Source: Lingula anatina (lineage: Eukaryota; Brachiopoda; Lingulata; Lingulida; Lingulidae). Taken from it: a stretch of DNA of 64,000 bases. Both the position numbers and the translations under genes were made by a program. The stretch spans positions 396,615 to 460,614 of the forward strand of contig NW_019775378.1 in NCBI RefSeq assembly GCF_001039355.2, in the 5' to 3' direction. The notes under the pieces are model-generated. The model worked only from the letters and a program-made list of their open reading frames with translations, did no database searches and had not been told where the DNA came from. Positions 49,894 through 62,311 of the stretch are shown one piece after another. How positions within the stretch are numbered: the first letter of the stretch is position 1; every line of letters starts with the position of its first letter.

Positions 49894-52800
49894 AACTATC
49901 GTATTAACCTATATCTTACAATGTTTTATTCATTCACATCAGTCCACCATGCATGTATGCTCATTTTTTATTTATTTATTTATTTATCATTGACAATCAG
50001 TTTGTAAAACGTGCATAACGACCAGAACACAAACTTCGTCTTAATAAACCTTGACCATAAAGGCGACATTGAACAAGTAACCTTAGATCTGGGCTAGCTC
50101 CACGCCTTTAAGTCTCGAGTCTTTAATTGCGACATAAAAACGAACTCGAAAAGATAAGTGCGGATCGGTGACTGTTTTATGCATCAGGCTGCTTTTACTG
50201 GGCATGCTACCCTCATCTATCGTGGAAGAAAGACAGCTTTATTACAAATTATTGGTCGCACCGGGTTTTCCCTGAGATTATATACAGGCTACTGTATCCA
50301 CAACAATTGTAAGGTTTTTACGCCATAATGCCTGTTGGGATATTAACCTCGTACATAGTTACCATCAGCTAGTATACAGTAGGCCCTATATTATTTCTAA
50401 ATGCATAGATATTGACTGTATTCCTATTGCCTATAGTTCAAAAACTGTATCCCATGAAAACCAAGGGAAACGATCATTATTTTAGGAAAATATATTAGAA
50501 AATTGTTTTAGGAAAAATGAGCTGGCGACATTCTATGTGGGTCGGGTTTGAGAACTTGTTTCCTGCACACCAACTTATACTCTTTATTTATTTATTTATT
50601 TATTTTGATGAGAACACTGTAGATTATGATGCTCTATATTCGTTAACAGGTACGAAAATAGCGGATCTACTTCACATAACAGCTATGTCAGAACGTGTTG
50701 AATGTACAGGTAAGACATGAGGAGGTCGCGCTCATTTGCTAATGGTGTTCCTAGTGGGGGCTGTTGATTAAGCAAAGCATGATATTATGTCTCTCTTGTC
50801 AAAGGCACTAGTCCTCTCAGGTTTTCCTTGCACGTTCAGTTTTATAGCATTACTACGAATTAACCCCCCATAATAGCCAGAAAACTCAAACCCACCCCTT
50901 TCAACACTAATACCGACTTGACAATAAAAAACAATTAAAAGGCAATGAAAGAAACTATGATAGCCTTCTAATTATAACCTGAATATTTCTACTGCGGCCG
51001 TATGTAAGTAGGTCTCTTAGAAAGAGGAGACCTTATTTTAAGAGAGAAAACTGCACCTGCTGTAATTAAGTTAAAATCAGACAGATTCTTTTTTATGTAA
51101 CGGAGAAGGTGTTAGTAAATGATGCCATTCGTATGTGCCCACGGTGTTCAAGTTTAGCGATGTGGCCCGAGAACAAATGCGTGCGCTACAACATTCAATT
51201 AAAAAACGGCCGCCTACCAATTCATTGCGTTCCACATCTAAGATAGCCAGGTTGCTTTTGAGTTTAATAATCGGTGATTTATGAAATCGTGGAGAATTTT
51301 GATGGTCAGCGATCAATTTTGAACTGTCAGAGATCCATTCCTGGTGCAAATATGTTAACATACACCCACAGAGAAAACTGTTTACAGGGCGAAGCGGGCG
51401 AAATGCGGCACGGCGTGTAAACAGATAGTCAGGCAAGCTCTGTTCTACACCGTCTACATGATAACTGTCAGACTTTTTATACACATAAATCTCTTTAAAC
51501 TGACCAGAGCCAGTCCAGGCCGTCTTGTTATGAAACTTATTCCTGTCTCAACTATACCCATGGCTTTCGTCTAAAGACTGTGAAGACCACGTTAAACGAA
51601 ATGAAATAAGATTGGTACCGATGTTCACCCAGTAGCTAATACTAAATGTTCTCATGTCCTTATCTAGCACAGCCGATCACTCGTTTCTGTACATTTAATT
51701 CAATCTGCCATTTACTTCGTAGATTCAGCCCAGGTGAAGCGCTTTACCCCTCTTGGTGCAAAAAAAAAAAAATACCACTAATTGCTGAATGCACATTAAA
51801 ATATATGTCGCAATCACGGAAGGGATGTCTGGAGAAGAAAAGACCGTCGTGTGAATATATTGGTCGTCTTTACGAAATTTCTGACCGTGGTCCAAACAAC
51901 TACAGCAAAAGTATATACAGTACAGAGTAGATTAAAAAGTTAACGCACACCAGTTTGTTCAGCATGGCGAATTCGGTAAAAGCGGGACGCAATTGCACAC
52001 CAAACGGTTTTATGTTAAATCCCGTATCCCCTTGTACTCTGGAGGCTTATAGGGACAGCTGCATTCATCTTCGTTGCTTAAACTGCTCTGACTTTGAATA
52101 TTATCGGCTTCTGGCATTATATAGTAACATTCGCGTAACTGCACATAAGTTATAATGTTCCTAATCTATGTATCCGCAGGAAGGCAGGCAAAACCCCATG
52201 ATGTCTGGCGAAAATACCGTTTTTTATGATGAGTGATAATTGGAGAACGTGTATCAACCTCGATACGTTTACTCTAAAACATACCAGCCATCAGGAAGTG
52301 TATGCTGAACGTTACAATTCATCATCTTGCAGATTATAAACAATTACCATCTCACACGTATAAGCCATCCACCGTTTACATGGCTCCCTGTAGAAAGATA
52401 TGGAAGATAGACCAGCCATTCTACAACATTTATGCATCCTTATAACACTATAAATCTCAAGCTGGATTTTTCATTGGCAGCAATTAGCACCTAATATCGT
52501 CATGAGAAAATCATTAGCAGCACAAGAATTTTTCTACTCGATATAATACTGTTGAACAATTTCTACTCACCGTCTCTGTCCTTGTCAGTCGATTCAGTGT
52601 AATAAAGTATTTCCGTTGAAATGTTGATCGTCGATTGTTTTTTAGCTTACTTTGCCAAGTTTTATTGATGTTTTCTGAATCCTGCCTGCAACATCGATGG
52701 ATAATTTGAGATTATCCCTTCGCTGTAAATTGCCTACAAATATGTCGTTTCGGCATACTTATATGTTCTTAGATTTTCGAAAAATTTCCACCTGCTCTTT

Positions 52801-54007
52801 TCTCTGCTCAAGAGAAAAAGGGTCCCGACTTGATAAGTCAATGCCTTTTTACTTCACGCTGTCCGAAGTTTGTAAACAACGGATAATGGCGCATTTAATG
52901 AGGCCGCTCATCTTGTTATTTAACGTTTCTTGATTCAACCGCAGTAGCTAAGTTTTCCTAATGTGTAGCCACGACCCGTATGCAAACACTGGCTCACCCG
53001 ATTATGTTCCCCGCAAATCTTCATTCCAAGGTGTCACGTGACCGAACCATCACAATTTTTATGAACACGCGGTTTTTTATTGCTGCATCAAAACTGCACG
53101 GAGATAGACGATCCTGCAATAAAATATTCAGAAGAAATCGGTTTTCCTATCGGAAATGGCTCATCTAACAAGGAATTGGGTGGAACCAAAATCTGCGTTA
53201 ATGTTACAGAAAGTGACTCAACACATGAGGCACTGCGATAGTGAACGATAAAGACGGGCATCTGACATTTCTTTAGTTATATATAAGACAGAAATCAAGA
53301 TTAACTTGACGTTATCGTCTTAATTATGATGTTTATTTTTTTAAAAAAATGCCATCAAGCTTGTCCCTCAAAAATGTTGTAACCAGCCCTCTGACCCCAG
53401 AAATGCAAGGTGACGAGAGGAATCATAACACGAGTATTACCCACTAAATTGAATCGCCAGCATATGTAAGGTCGTTTATCATAGAGCTGTATTTAATTCA
53501 GATATCAAGTGTAGACGCAAAGTCGGTGCAAATATGAACGCATGACACATGCACATGCATAATTTCAGTAAGTAGCAGGAAGACTAGTTCATTTGTCGGG
53601 GTGCATGTCCGGTGTGCGCGTTAAGTTACAACGTGATACCGGGTTTTCGCACAAAACAACATGTAAATGACCCCCTTCCACCAGGTGGGGAGCGCTTCCC
53701 ATCGCCGATGTTTCTTTCATGTTGGCATTAAAAAGTATACAGGTGTGTAATGCGATCAGAAATGGCCGTCAATCTGTCTTTATAATCACGCGGGCTGAAT
53801 ATGGAATCACGTCGCGTTATCAATCATATAATACTTAACTGCTCATTGGAATTTCCGCCCTGAACTAAATGAAACAGCACTACCCTGTTCCATGAGTAGT
53901 CTATCGATTCTTTCACAGATGCTGCAGAATTCACCAGTTCTATGTACATGTAGGCAAGGACTGCATGGACCTAGACTAATCTGACTAATGAAGAGGCCAT
54001 TGGTGTA

Positions 54008-54161
54008 ACAGGAATGCAAGTCCGCTGGGAACCGTAGTCCGCTTCCCATTACTTTGTACAGGTGACATTCGTCCCATGTTCTAACTCCAATACTCCAACT
54101 AACCCTAATACACTAATCACACGGGAGCCTGGACTTCCATTCCTAGGACTTGCATTCCTTT
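54008..54161. mobile_element. TA-flanked MITE, family D
   Basis: A 154-bp element with inverted ends flanked by TA at 54006-54007 and 54162-54163. AGGAATGCAAGTCC is perfectly repeated in inverted form (54010-54023 and 54146-54159), and similarity extends inward through AGTCC and CTCCC/CTTCCC. There is no coding frame. Confidence 0.65.
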
Positions 54162-56307
54162 TAACACCGGGATAGATGAAATGTCCGATTTCGTTTTGAT
54201 TTCAGTCACAATGGATGCTTGAACGAACGGATACATGGTTCGGTAATCCTTGTGTCCTTGCAAACGTTTTTATTAGGCTGAAATGTTTTGATTCATTTAA
54301 TACTCCTTTAATATATTGTGTGCGTGCGTGCGAGCGTGAGTGCGTGTGTGTTGTAAAGTTGGCCTTGGTTATCGAGGATACTAAACCCAATATTTGGCTT
54401 TAGCTTTTCATGGATGGTTTCTTGAATATATTCAAGCTTCTCCGAATCTGGAAACGAATGGAGACTCTGGCGAAACGTAAAAATGTCTTTGCATAATACA
54501 TGATGATACATGTGTAGCACTTCGTTAAGCAATCTTAAATTTTATATGATTTATCTCCTTATCTGATAATCACTCACTCATCAAAAATCGTCTTTTTTAT
54601 TTATTTTTTATTTTTACTGAAAATGTATAAAAAATTCGGCATTGAGTTCAGAGAAATTCAATTCATTGCAAAGTCACTCGATACACTAAAATAATGCATT
54701 CCGTTGAAAGGACTTAACATCAAATTGTTCCTTTGTATATTTGTGATATGGTCAAGTAGTAGACTCAAGTGAAACACTTCGTTTTGATGCATTATGGTGG
54801 AAAGATGCAAGTATTTTTCTCAAATATCCATAAATTTCAATGTCGTTTGTCTTTGTTTCGAATCCATTGCCTTCAAACTGTGTTCTGTGAAATACGGAGG
54901 TCCATCTATGTGTTTGCTTGTATATGTGAAAATTCAGTGAGGGTTTCGTGCCCCATTGGAAATATATCGGAAAGCATATTTTTCTTAAATCATTTTACAA
55001 TAAATCTTATCTGTAATGAACTATGAAAATGTATCAGCTGTTTAACCGTGATAACAATTTGGTCCGCTGCACTTTCGATTTTTCTATATGTGGTTGACAC
55101 ATTTTAGAGGTCAGGCCATTCAGAGCAAAACCACAATTTTCAATTACAAATAAAAGGATAAGATTGATAGTGCTGCTGGCCGGCTCGACGAAAAAGGGGC
55201 AATTTGAGGACACCTCTTAATCGAAAGTTAGGGGCCACTAGGTGCTTTCATTTTATTAATCGTATACTTAAAGACTATGTACAGGCCGTAGAATAACATG
55301 TAGTTCATGGATGTAGAACGTCATTTTTACATGTATTTTATTCCGCAACCCCAGTAAATATCAAATAGTATTACTTTCTAGACCTCCTTTGCAGTTTACA
55401 TCTTCGCCGAATCTATGTCCAAATTGTAATGAGAAACGCAGCTTTGCTTCGATATAAAAAAATAGATAGCTTACATGGCTCGTTCAACGGAGACCGATCT
55501 TAATAAACCGTGAGTGGCATGACTCGAGCATTCCGTGACTTGACCGTACTGCAAAAGAGCAGAATGAGACTGCTGACTACTTGCTTCATCAAGCGTCCAA
55601 GCCATCGTACACCGCACGCTCAACTGATAAATGCCGGTTAAGCTATTTCTACTAAATATTGTACTAATAATCTTTATATCAATTTTTTGGATGAAGTAGA
55701 AACCAAAATGTTTAATGTTCAGTAAGTTGAATTACTCTTTTTTCAAATGACGAGATATGAAAATGTTGTCTTAGAGTTGGGGTTTGATTTTAGAGAAAAA
55801 AAAAAAGAGAATAGCTCAGTAATGAAAACATGAAAAAGACTACGGTCTGCAACGTTCTTTCATGACCATCTGACAAGACGGTCTGAGAGGCCCCAGGCAA
55901 AAAACATTTTTTAAAACCCACGTAAACAACGTAAACGGACTTTCATAGGGACTCGCTCTGTGGGACGCTTTCCGAGGAAATCACTCTGGGGAACTCCGAA
56001 ATAATAGATATTAGCACTTCTTTACCACTTTTTACACATTTTCTTACGAGCCGTACATGTATCTTAGGGACTATGTGAGCATAAGAGCCCCTTGGTCACA
56101 TGTTGGTATTTTTTTCCCTATGATGCGTAATACATTGACAGATCAAGGATTTTACTTACATGTAGCGTGCATGAAGGGAACGCCAGGGTAAATAGATTTC
56201 TACCAGCGAAGTGAGGCAAATATTAAACTGTAGACTATTTTCTGTTATATGTAGGGCACAGAAGAGGAAAAAAGAGTTAGGTTTTGCCTCATTTTGCTGA
56301 TCATACT

Positions 56308-56379
56308 TTTATTTATTTATTTATTTTTTTTTGTTTGTTTGTTTGTTTGTTTGTTTGTTTGTTTGTTTGGGGGGGGGGG
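56308..56379. repeat. compound (ATTT)n(GTTT)n(G)n tract
   Basis: About five ATTT units, a T run, about nine GTTT units, then eleven G. Confidence 0.9.
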
Positions 56380-56660
56380 AGAGGTCCTAAGTAAAGGGAG
56401 TACTAGTTGTCACCGGGTAACGTGACGCGGTCTTTCCCATCTGTCATGACCGAATAAAGCTCTGGATTTCCGTCACCATTCACACACATTTTCAAATCTG
56501 ATGTTGAGTATATATTTATGTGGAACTCTAACCCAAAATAACTGCCCGTGCTTCTTAAAGCCTTTTGAATCGAACAACAGGTGAAGACGATTGCTGCGCG
56601 ATCTTTTAGCAATGGTTGTAACTAAACCTAAAGCCCCATGTACCGGTATATAGGGTCTTA

Positions 56661-56875
56661 GAACCCATTCCCAGAGATTAGATCGATCCAAACTAGATCG
56701 ATCTTACTCCCTGGGGGTTCAAGCTAAATAGCTGTCAGCCGAGCGGGCACGAAAGTTAATTACCCCCTTACAGCTTGTAGTAGGCGGGACGGACATTTAA
56801 GCCGGATTATCTGACAGTAAGCTAGTGAGACTCCCCACGTTGATAGATCGATCTAAATGTCTGGGAATACTCCCT
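56661..56875 (-). mobile_element. TA-flanked MITE, family A, copy 2
   Basis: A 215-bp element flanked by TA at 56659-56660 and 56876-56877, inverted relative to the copy at 2888-3103. Most positions agree, including the internal block TTAAATGTCCGTCCCGCCTA and the following GTAAGGGGGTAATTAACTTTCG. Length differs by one base between the two copies. There is no open frame. Confidence 0.8.
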
Positions 56876-57596
56876 TAAACGCTAAAATTAACCAGCCTAC
56901 TGTACCAGTTTTCCTTAGGCCTACTCTAAAAATGTCGAATTTCATCAAATCTTTCGATAAAAAGTATACAAAAATGAAATGTGTATTTTTTTAACCACCA
57001 CCACCACACACGCACACACACATAGGATAATAACCAAACAAGGGGAAATGATAAAGATCAAGAGAACTTGAGAGCGAAGCTGGCAAATAAGATATACAAA
57101 CACCAACAACCAAAAAATTTTGCAATAATTTCTAGACTAAAAAAGAAAAAAATTAAAAATATTCTGATCTTGCTGACTTTCGAAAGGAACCTGCTTTTTT
57201 CCTAAACAAAAGTTTTAAACCATTGTACAAATTTGAAGTTATATTAAAATATTGTAATGAATATACCTGTATATCAATATAGCTTGTAAGAAATATTCCA
57301 AACATGCTGGTTTTCAAGAGGAACCTGACTGTATTAAAATACAAAGCCACTCAAAGTAAAACAAATAGGGCCTAATTACTTAATTGTAGCCTATATGTTG
57401 ACGGCGACAGACAGACACCTCAAAAGAGTATATCCAGACTAATACAGTGTGTATCAAATCAATATAACTCTCCAAAACTAATCTCTGAAATCAAAGAGGG
57501 TTGCAAAATTGAAGAAGAGGCCGATACAATAATTTTGTGACAGACTACTAGCGACCCCAGTGTTCAGAAAGAAGAGAATGCCCTTAATTTTACAGA

Positions 57597-57660
57597 GCAT
57601 GCGCATTACCAGCTTTCTTACTTCCGATACCAAACATGGCGCATAGAAACAAACACTCGC
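57597..57660 (+). promoter_or_regulatory. candidate TATA-less promoter
   Basis: An NRF-1-like GCATGCGCAT (57597-57606), an ETS-like ACTTCCG (57620-57626) and a YY1-like ATGGCGC (57636-57642) lie just upstream of a candidate first exon. This combination is common at housekeeping promoters in animals. A second group, a reverse YY1-like GGCGGCCAT (about 57984-57992), CCAAT (57995-57999) and an E2F-like TTTGGCGGGA (57999-58008), lies downstream and could serve either strand. Confidence 0.35.
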
Positions 57661-57687
57661 ATCTTATTTGAGTAGGTAAATGGCGTT

Positions 57688-57831
57688 ATGGATCAAACAG
57701 AGCGCATAGATGAAGTTTGTGGTCGCTTAGAAAGGATAGAAAAGTTACTAGAAGATATTCAAAGTAACACCAAATCTACACCTCAGGAAGAAGTATTCCA
57801 TTTTTCGCGAGAAGATGTTGGTGGTGAAAAG
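57688..57831 (+). CDS. candidate first coding exon, short coiled-coil protein, unidentified
   Basis: ATG at 57688 opens a 48-codon frame beginning MDQTERIDEVCGRLERIEKL and ending at a good donor, AAAAG|GTACGT, in phase 0 at 57831. The first 30 residues have heptad-like spacing of I/L/V and many charged residues, as in a short coiled coil. Promoter-like sites lie 50-90 bases upstream. A later segment, about 57945-58028, could encode AAAISNLAGGAGIETG up to a donor GTAAGA at 58029, but its phase does not fit this exon directly. No product family is recognised and the remaining exons were not found; they could lie beyond the LINE insertion to the right. Confidence 0.35.
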
Positions 57832-58484
57832 GTACGTACCGTTACGTGTACATGCACTGTAGGCCTTCAATCCATGCTTAGTGCCATAGTATTCGTATTT
57901 AGTAGCCAGCCCGGGAGCCACCGGCTCATATGACGGTTATTTTGGAGAATATTAGATTGGGCCTCGTTTTCAAAACTTGAAGCGGCGGCCATATCCAATT
58001 TGGCGGGAGGAGCAGGCATAGAGACAGGTAAGATGAACAGACGTTTACACGCTGATATGTTGATAATTTTACTAATGCACTTGACAGAACGATAAAGTAT
58101 GTTCTCAAGCTATATTTTTTATACCAAAGTAGTGTTCAAGTATCGGTTTCACTGAATCTTTTATCAAGTTACTGTCGTGTTCCAAAATGGCGGCACACAG
58201 AACCGAAATGTAAACACGTTCTTTTGAATTGTGCCAAATGCAGATGAAGGTGATTTTTCTTTGTCTGTTCAGTTTTTTTTATAGTGTGACATTTGTTTTT
58301 GAATATGTTAAAATTTTAGGAAGGAACCTAACCTGCAACTTATCGATTTTCTACATGTACGACAGGCAGTATATTTTGCAATGTTCCAAGTAACTACAGC
58401 AGCAGTCTCGTGTTACATCTTGAATGAATGTCGAAGTTTAATAATGAATTCTTGTCTTTTTATGCATTTCTTGTTGTTTTGAAG

Positions 58485-58485
58485 N
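58485..58485. other. single ambiguous base
   Basis: One N inside otherwise continuous sequence, just downstream (in element orientation) of the LINE stop codon. Confidence 1.
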
Positions 58486-58516
58486 TGTGAGAAGTATTAA
58501 GGATTATTAGTTTTTG

Positions 58517-60736
58517 TCAGTGATCTAAAATTTCTTTTCTTAATAAAAAAGCATTAAATATATAAGCAGCTAAACTAGATATTAAATTTGTGTTTTTTGT
58601 GTTCATTAATCTTAAAAAACTTTTTTTAGAAGGGTTTTTCACTGGCAAATATTTTTCTCTTAATTCTGTATATGCTACACATGTCATTAAAAAATGATAT
58701 TCGTCTTCAACATCATAAATATTATGTTTTTTACAGATTAAACAGAGTCTATTGCATCTTTCTATACCTTTCCATCTACCGCTCTCAATATTTAGTAGGT
58801 GATTTGCGCATCTGAATCTTGCTAGGGAGGTTCTATGTTTTACATTTTTAATGCTTAATAAGTAACACTCCAGTGTTAACGTACTCTTAAATAATGAATA
58901 AGTATCCAGTTTGCTGCTCTTACATATGTTACTGTGCCATATTTGGCCAGCATTATCTACTAATCTTTCTCTGAAAACTTTAATAAATAAAACAGAATTT
59001 CCCACACCCTGAGCCTCCCAGACATATCCAAATCCATATCTATATAACAACATTTTAACATCTGTGGCCCAAGTGTGCCTTCCACTTGAATCTAATTTAA
59101 ATAGCATATCATATACATGAGCAGGATAGCGATCTTCATTCATATGTACAAGCTTTAACCAATATTTAATGCTATTTACCATATAGTTGGTATACAATGG
59201 ATATCTTCCGCATTCGCCTAGTACAGCTTCCGTCACAGTATTTGAACTAACACCTAGTAAATATCTACAAAATTTTGCTTGGAAGACTTCAATACTTTCT
59301 ACTGGTTTATGACCCCATATCTCAGCACCATAGAAAAGAATGGGTGTTATCATTCTATCAAAAAGAAAGAAAGCTTCCTTAAAGGAAATACATGCTTGTT
59401 TTTTCAAATATAACTTAATAACAAATAATGCTTTATTGGCTTGGTTGATTTGATGTTGGATAGTTTTACCCCAACCAAGGAAAGCACCAAAAAATGTTCC
59501 TAAGTATTTATATGCAGGTACTGCTTCTAATTTTTTGCCCTTGAAAAACCACCTTTCATTTTTCTTTATTTTACCACCTCTCCTAAATACTACTATTTTT
59601 GTCTTTTGGACATTTACTAGCATACCATACTGGCTGCAATATTTTTCTAATTTATGGATTTGTTTCTGTAACCCCCCAACAGTGTCTGAAATACATACAA
59701 TGTCAACAGCATAAAGCAAAGACATGAGATTTGGAAGCACCTCATTTATGTAAATACCCTGACATCCAGCCTTGTTCAAACTATGATAAAATTCATTTAT
59801 GAATAATGTAAATAGAAAAGGACTTAACATGCATCCTTGTCGAGTGCCCATGTTACATTTAAAATACTCAGTAAGGCCTAAATTTGTTAGAACACATGAT
59901 TGCAGTTGGGAATAAATAGAGCGTAAAACTGTGACGACATGTCCATTTACACAGTTTTTTGCAAGTACATACCATAATAATTTATGTTGAACACTATCGA
60001 AAGCGGCTGAGAAATCTATAAAAATACAGTAGCATCTGCCTTTTCTTCGACTTAAGTATTTTTGTACGCAACCCTGCAATGTAAAAATGTGATCAACAGT
60101 GGAGTAACCAATTTTATAGGCAGCCTGAGCTTCGATCGTTGTATTATTTTCCACTGCCCAATTATTAAATCTGTTACTCAAAATTTTCATAAATATTTTT
60201 CCCATGACATTCAAAAGCGCAATTCCTCTATAATTTGTTGCCACATTTACATTTCCTTTTTTGAACAATGGATACAGAATGGCATTGCACCAGCTAGAGG
60301 GAAATTTTCCACTTATTAATACAGTATTATAAAGATTTAACAACAGTGGTGATAAATGGTTGAAGCCATATTTAAACATTTCAATCACTAATCCATCAGG
60401 ACCTGGAGATTTTCCATTTTTCATGGTGCGTACAACATTTGATAGTTCATCCATAGTGAATGGCTCATTTAGAGTATTGCAACTATTTAAAGGCTGTATG
60501 TGCTCAAACCATTCAGTATACTGTTCGATATATGTTATGAAGCTCTTTTCGATGTCATTTACATTTTCATTTTATAACTTGTAAAAATGATTTTGCCATG
60601 CTTGTGGGCTGATATTATTCTTTTTAATAGACTGAGCACTTTTCAGAGACTTCATATAATTCCACATTTCCTTTGTGGTTTTTAAAGCGTGCAATTGCTC
60701 GACTTCCTTTGCAGTGTAAGAGTGAAAAAAGGCCAT
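58517..60736 (-). pseudogene. 5'-truncated LINE (non-LTR) reverse transcriptase, inactivated
   Basis: One frame runs from ATG 60736 to TGA at 58517, broken only by a TAA at 60572-60574. The uninterrupted part from ATG 60454 is 645 codons. Numbered from there, RT motifs are GKSPGPDG (14-21), FIDFSAAFD with catalytic D147, GTRQGCMLSP (203-212) and YAVD (248-251). The last is normally YADD, so one of the two catalytic aspartates is replaced by valine. A thumb region (RRGG...KYLG) follows, then a C-terminal C571-x2-C574-x12-H587-x4-C592 motif like the zinc-knuckle of many LINE ORF2 proteins. The apurinic endonuclease domain expected upstream is absent. The intact protein would copy its own RNA at a nicked target; this copy cannot. 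The LINE clade was not assigned. Confidence 0.9.
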
Positions 60737-61559
60737 TGCTCTGAAAAGAATTTTTATTTTTCAAAATATTTGCATTCTTTTCTAACCTGAAAACAATTAA
60801 GCAATGATCTTAGCTGAGATCGAGAAACCCGTCTTACATATATTTATATTTACATAAAAATCTAGCAAGCAACTACATAACATTACTAAAATTAGTTGGC
60901 ATATCGTTTAATGTACTTATACATTAAGTATTTGTGACTATTACACTGCTGCAGGGCTTAACGCTTATTTTTCAGGGCACCTGTCCGCTCAGGCTTACTG
61001 CTGACAAGTTTCAACTGTCCCCCAGCTTATTTCCACTTGAACAGTCCCTCCACCCCCACCTCAAAAAAGTGCAATTTTTTTCAATATCTAAGCTGGTTCC
61101 TTTAGGTGGATATAATGATGGGCAGTTTTAAATCCTGACTGTGCATCCATTGCGCAATTCCCGTATTGAAAACGATGTTGTCCCTCATTTAAGGACATGA
61201 AGCGCCGCTAAAGGTGCAAAATTACAAAAAAAAAAAAGTCTGTTGAATTTTAGTTAAAAGCACCCATCTAAAAAACAGACGAATATTTCTCCTTTTCACT
61301 TATCGATTACTCAACATGCGGTCCAACTGAACTGAGAAGCCATACTTGTTTACCCAACTCGTGTAGTTAGGTGTTCTCAGAGGTCCGTGCGCGGCCGGTT
61401 TTCAGTGTTTTGAGCATAACGTGTTTTTCATTTAAATTTTTGTGAAACGGGTCACATGTCAGCCCTCGCAACATCGCTATGCGCACTTCGAGCGACATCA
61501 TTATCTCGGGAGGTCTTTGTTATGAAAAAAAAGTATCTGCTATTTGTACACGCCAAAAT

Positions 61560-61586
61560 GGCGCAAGTTAGAATTTTACTTGCGCC
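61560..61586. repeat. 9-bp perfect inverted repeat in a GCGC-rich patch
   Basis: GGCGCAAGT and ACTTGCGCC are separated by nine bases. Further GCGC words follow to 61622. No gene context is clear. Confidence 0.55.
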
Positions 61587-61700
61587 TTTGAGAAAAGGCT
61601 CGCGCATTTGGCGCAATCGCGCGGCCCAGGATTATCCCTGATCTTATGAACAGTTTTTATCCCTGTAAGTTCTTCTCTCCTAACTGTTGTATATGAGACC

Positions 61701-61831
61701 ATTCCCAAACCCTACTGTACTAACTTTGGATTGAACTTTCTACAAGGGGATTCTCACTTAATTGCAATTAAGCCACTTAGATGTCTGTCACGCCTACTGA
61801 AGCTGATAGGGGGTAATTAACTATCGAACCC
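61701..61831 (+). mobile_element. diverged, 3'-truncated copy of MITE family A
   Basis: Starts ATTCCCAAACC, preceded by TATGAGACC. It contains GGGGATTCTCACT, then TAGATGTCTGTCACGCCTACT and GATAGGGGGTAATTAACTATCG, in the same order as the interior of the copies at 2888 and 56661. The right half, with the second inverted end, is missing. Confidence 0.6.
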
Positions 61832-62311
61832 AGTCTATGATGACAAAACAATATATATATTGAACAAGACTATATTACATTCCCACATGTCTGAAAGACA
61901 TGAACACAACAGAAATTTAGTAAAGGTGCTAGACATATTTGCTAGCTTTCTTATAGAATACAAAATCTCTTTTTAGTGTGTGTTCTGATTTACTGTCAGT
62001 GGTTTAAGACAGGAGTACAAAGCAATATTAGAACAGGTGTATCTGTTCCATTCACTGTCCGGAATGTTCGACGCAATCCTTTAGTAACTGAATATTTTTA
62101 TAAGTTCTTAGTAGGCCTAACACTCACCTCTCTCGTATCGTGGTGTCCCGATCAACGAGTAAAGAAAAAACTTTCAAAAAGACCCGCGCAGAAAACTTTG
62201 AGTCCTAAACTCTTTCTCAGCTTCTTCTTCCACAGTTCATAGTGCATTTTTAACAAATTCGGTGGCAAAGTATACAGACTTTCTGTCTGTTGCCGATGGT
62301 TTTCTCAGAGC

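Larger units (their letters stand above)
44892..54007. other. non-coding stretch
   Basis: No secure gene. It contains a possible first exon at 45952-46054 (minus), a CT-rich patch near 49200-49224, a (TA)n tract at 49879-49893 and (ATTT)n tracts near 49967-49987 and 50582-50605. A 135-codon frame on the minus strand (51077-51484) has no recognisable domain. Confidence 0.5.
54164..57596. other. non-coding stretch
   Basis: No supported gene apart from the MITE at 56661-56875. It contains an alternating purine-pyrimidine stretch near 54319-54350 (GTGTGCGTGCGTGCG-like, Z-DNA-prone) and a compound (ATTT)n(GTTT)n(G)n tract at 56308-56379. Confidence 0.5.
60737..62311. other. stretch between LINE fragments, no gene
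   Basis: Contains a poly-A run near 61226-61237, a perfect hairpin at 61560-61586 in a GCGC-rich patch, and a diverged family A miniature element. No endonuclease domain that would complete the LINE to the left was found. Confidence 0.5.

Noticed and set aside
51077-51484. 135-codon frame on the minus strand
   Set aside because: Long for chance but not exceptional in this much AT-rich sequence. No motif or homology was recognised and there is no splice support.
60737-60780. Possible N-terminal continuation of the RT frame beyond ATG 60736
   Set aside because: The frame meets stop codons within about 12 codons in the two plausible frames, and no motif can be followed.
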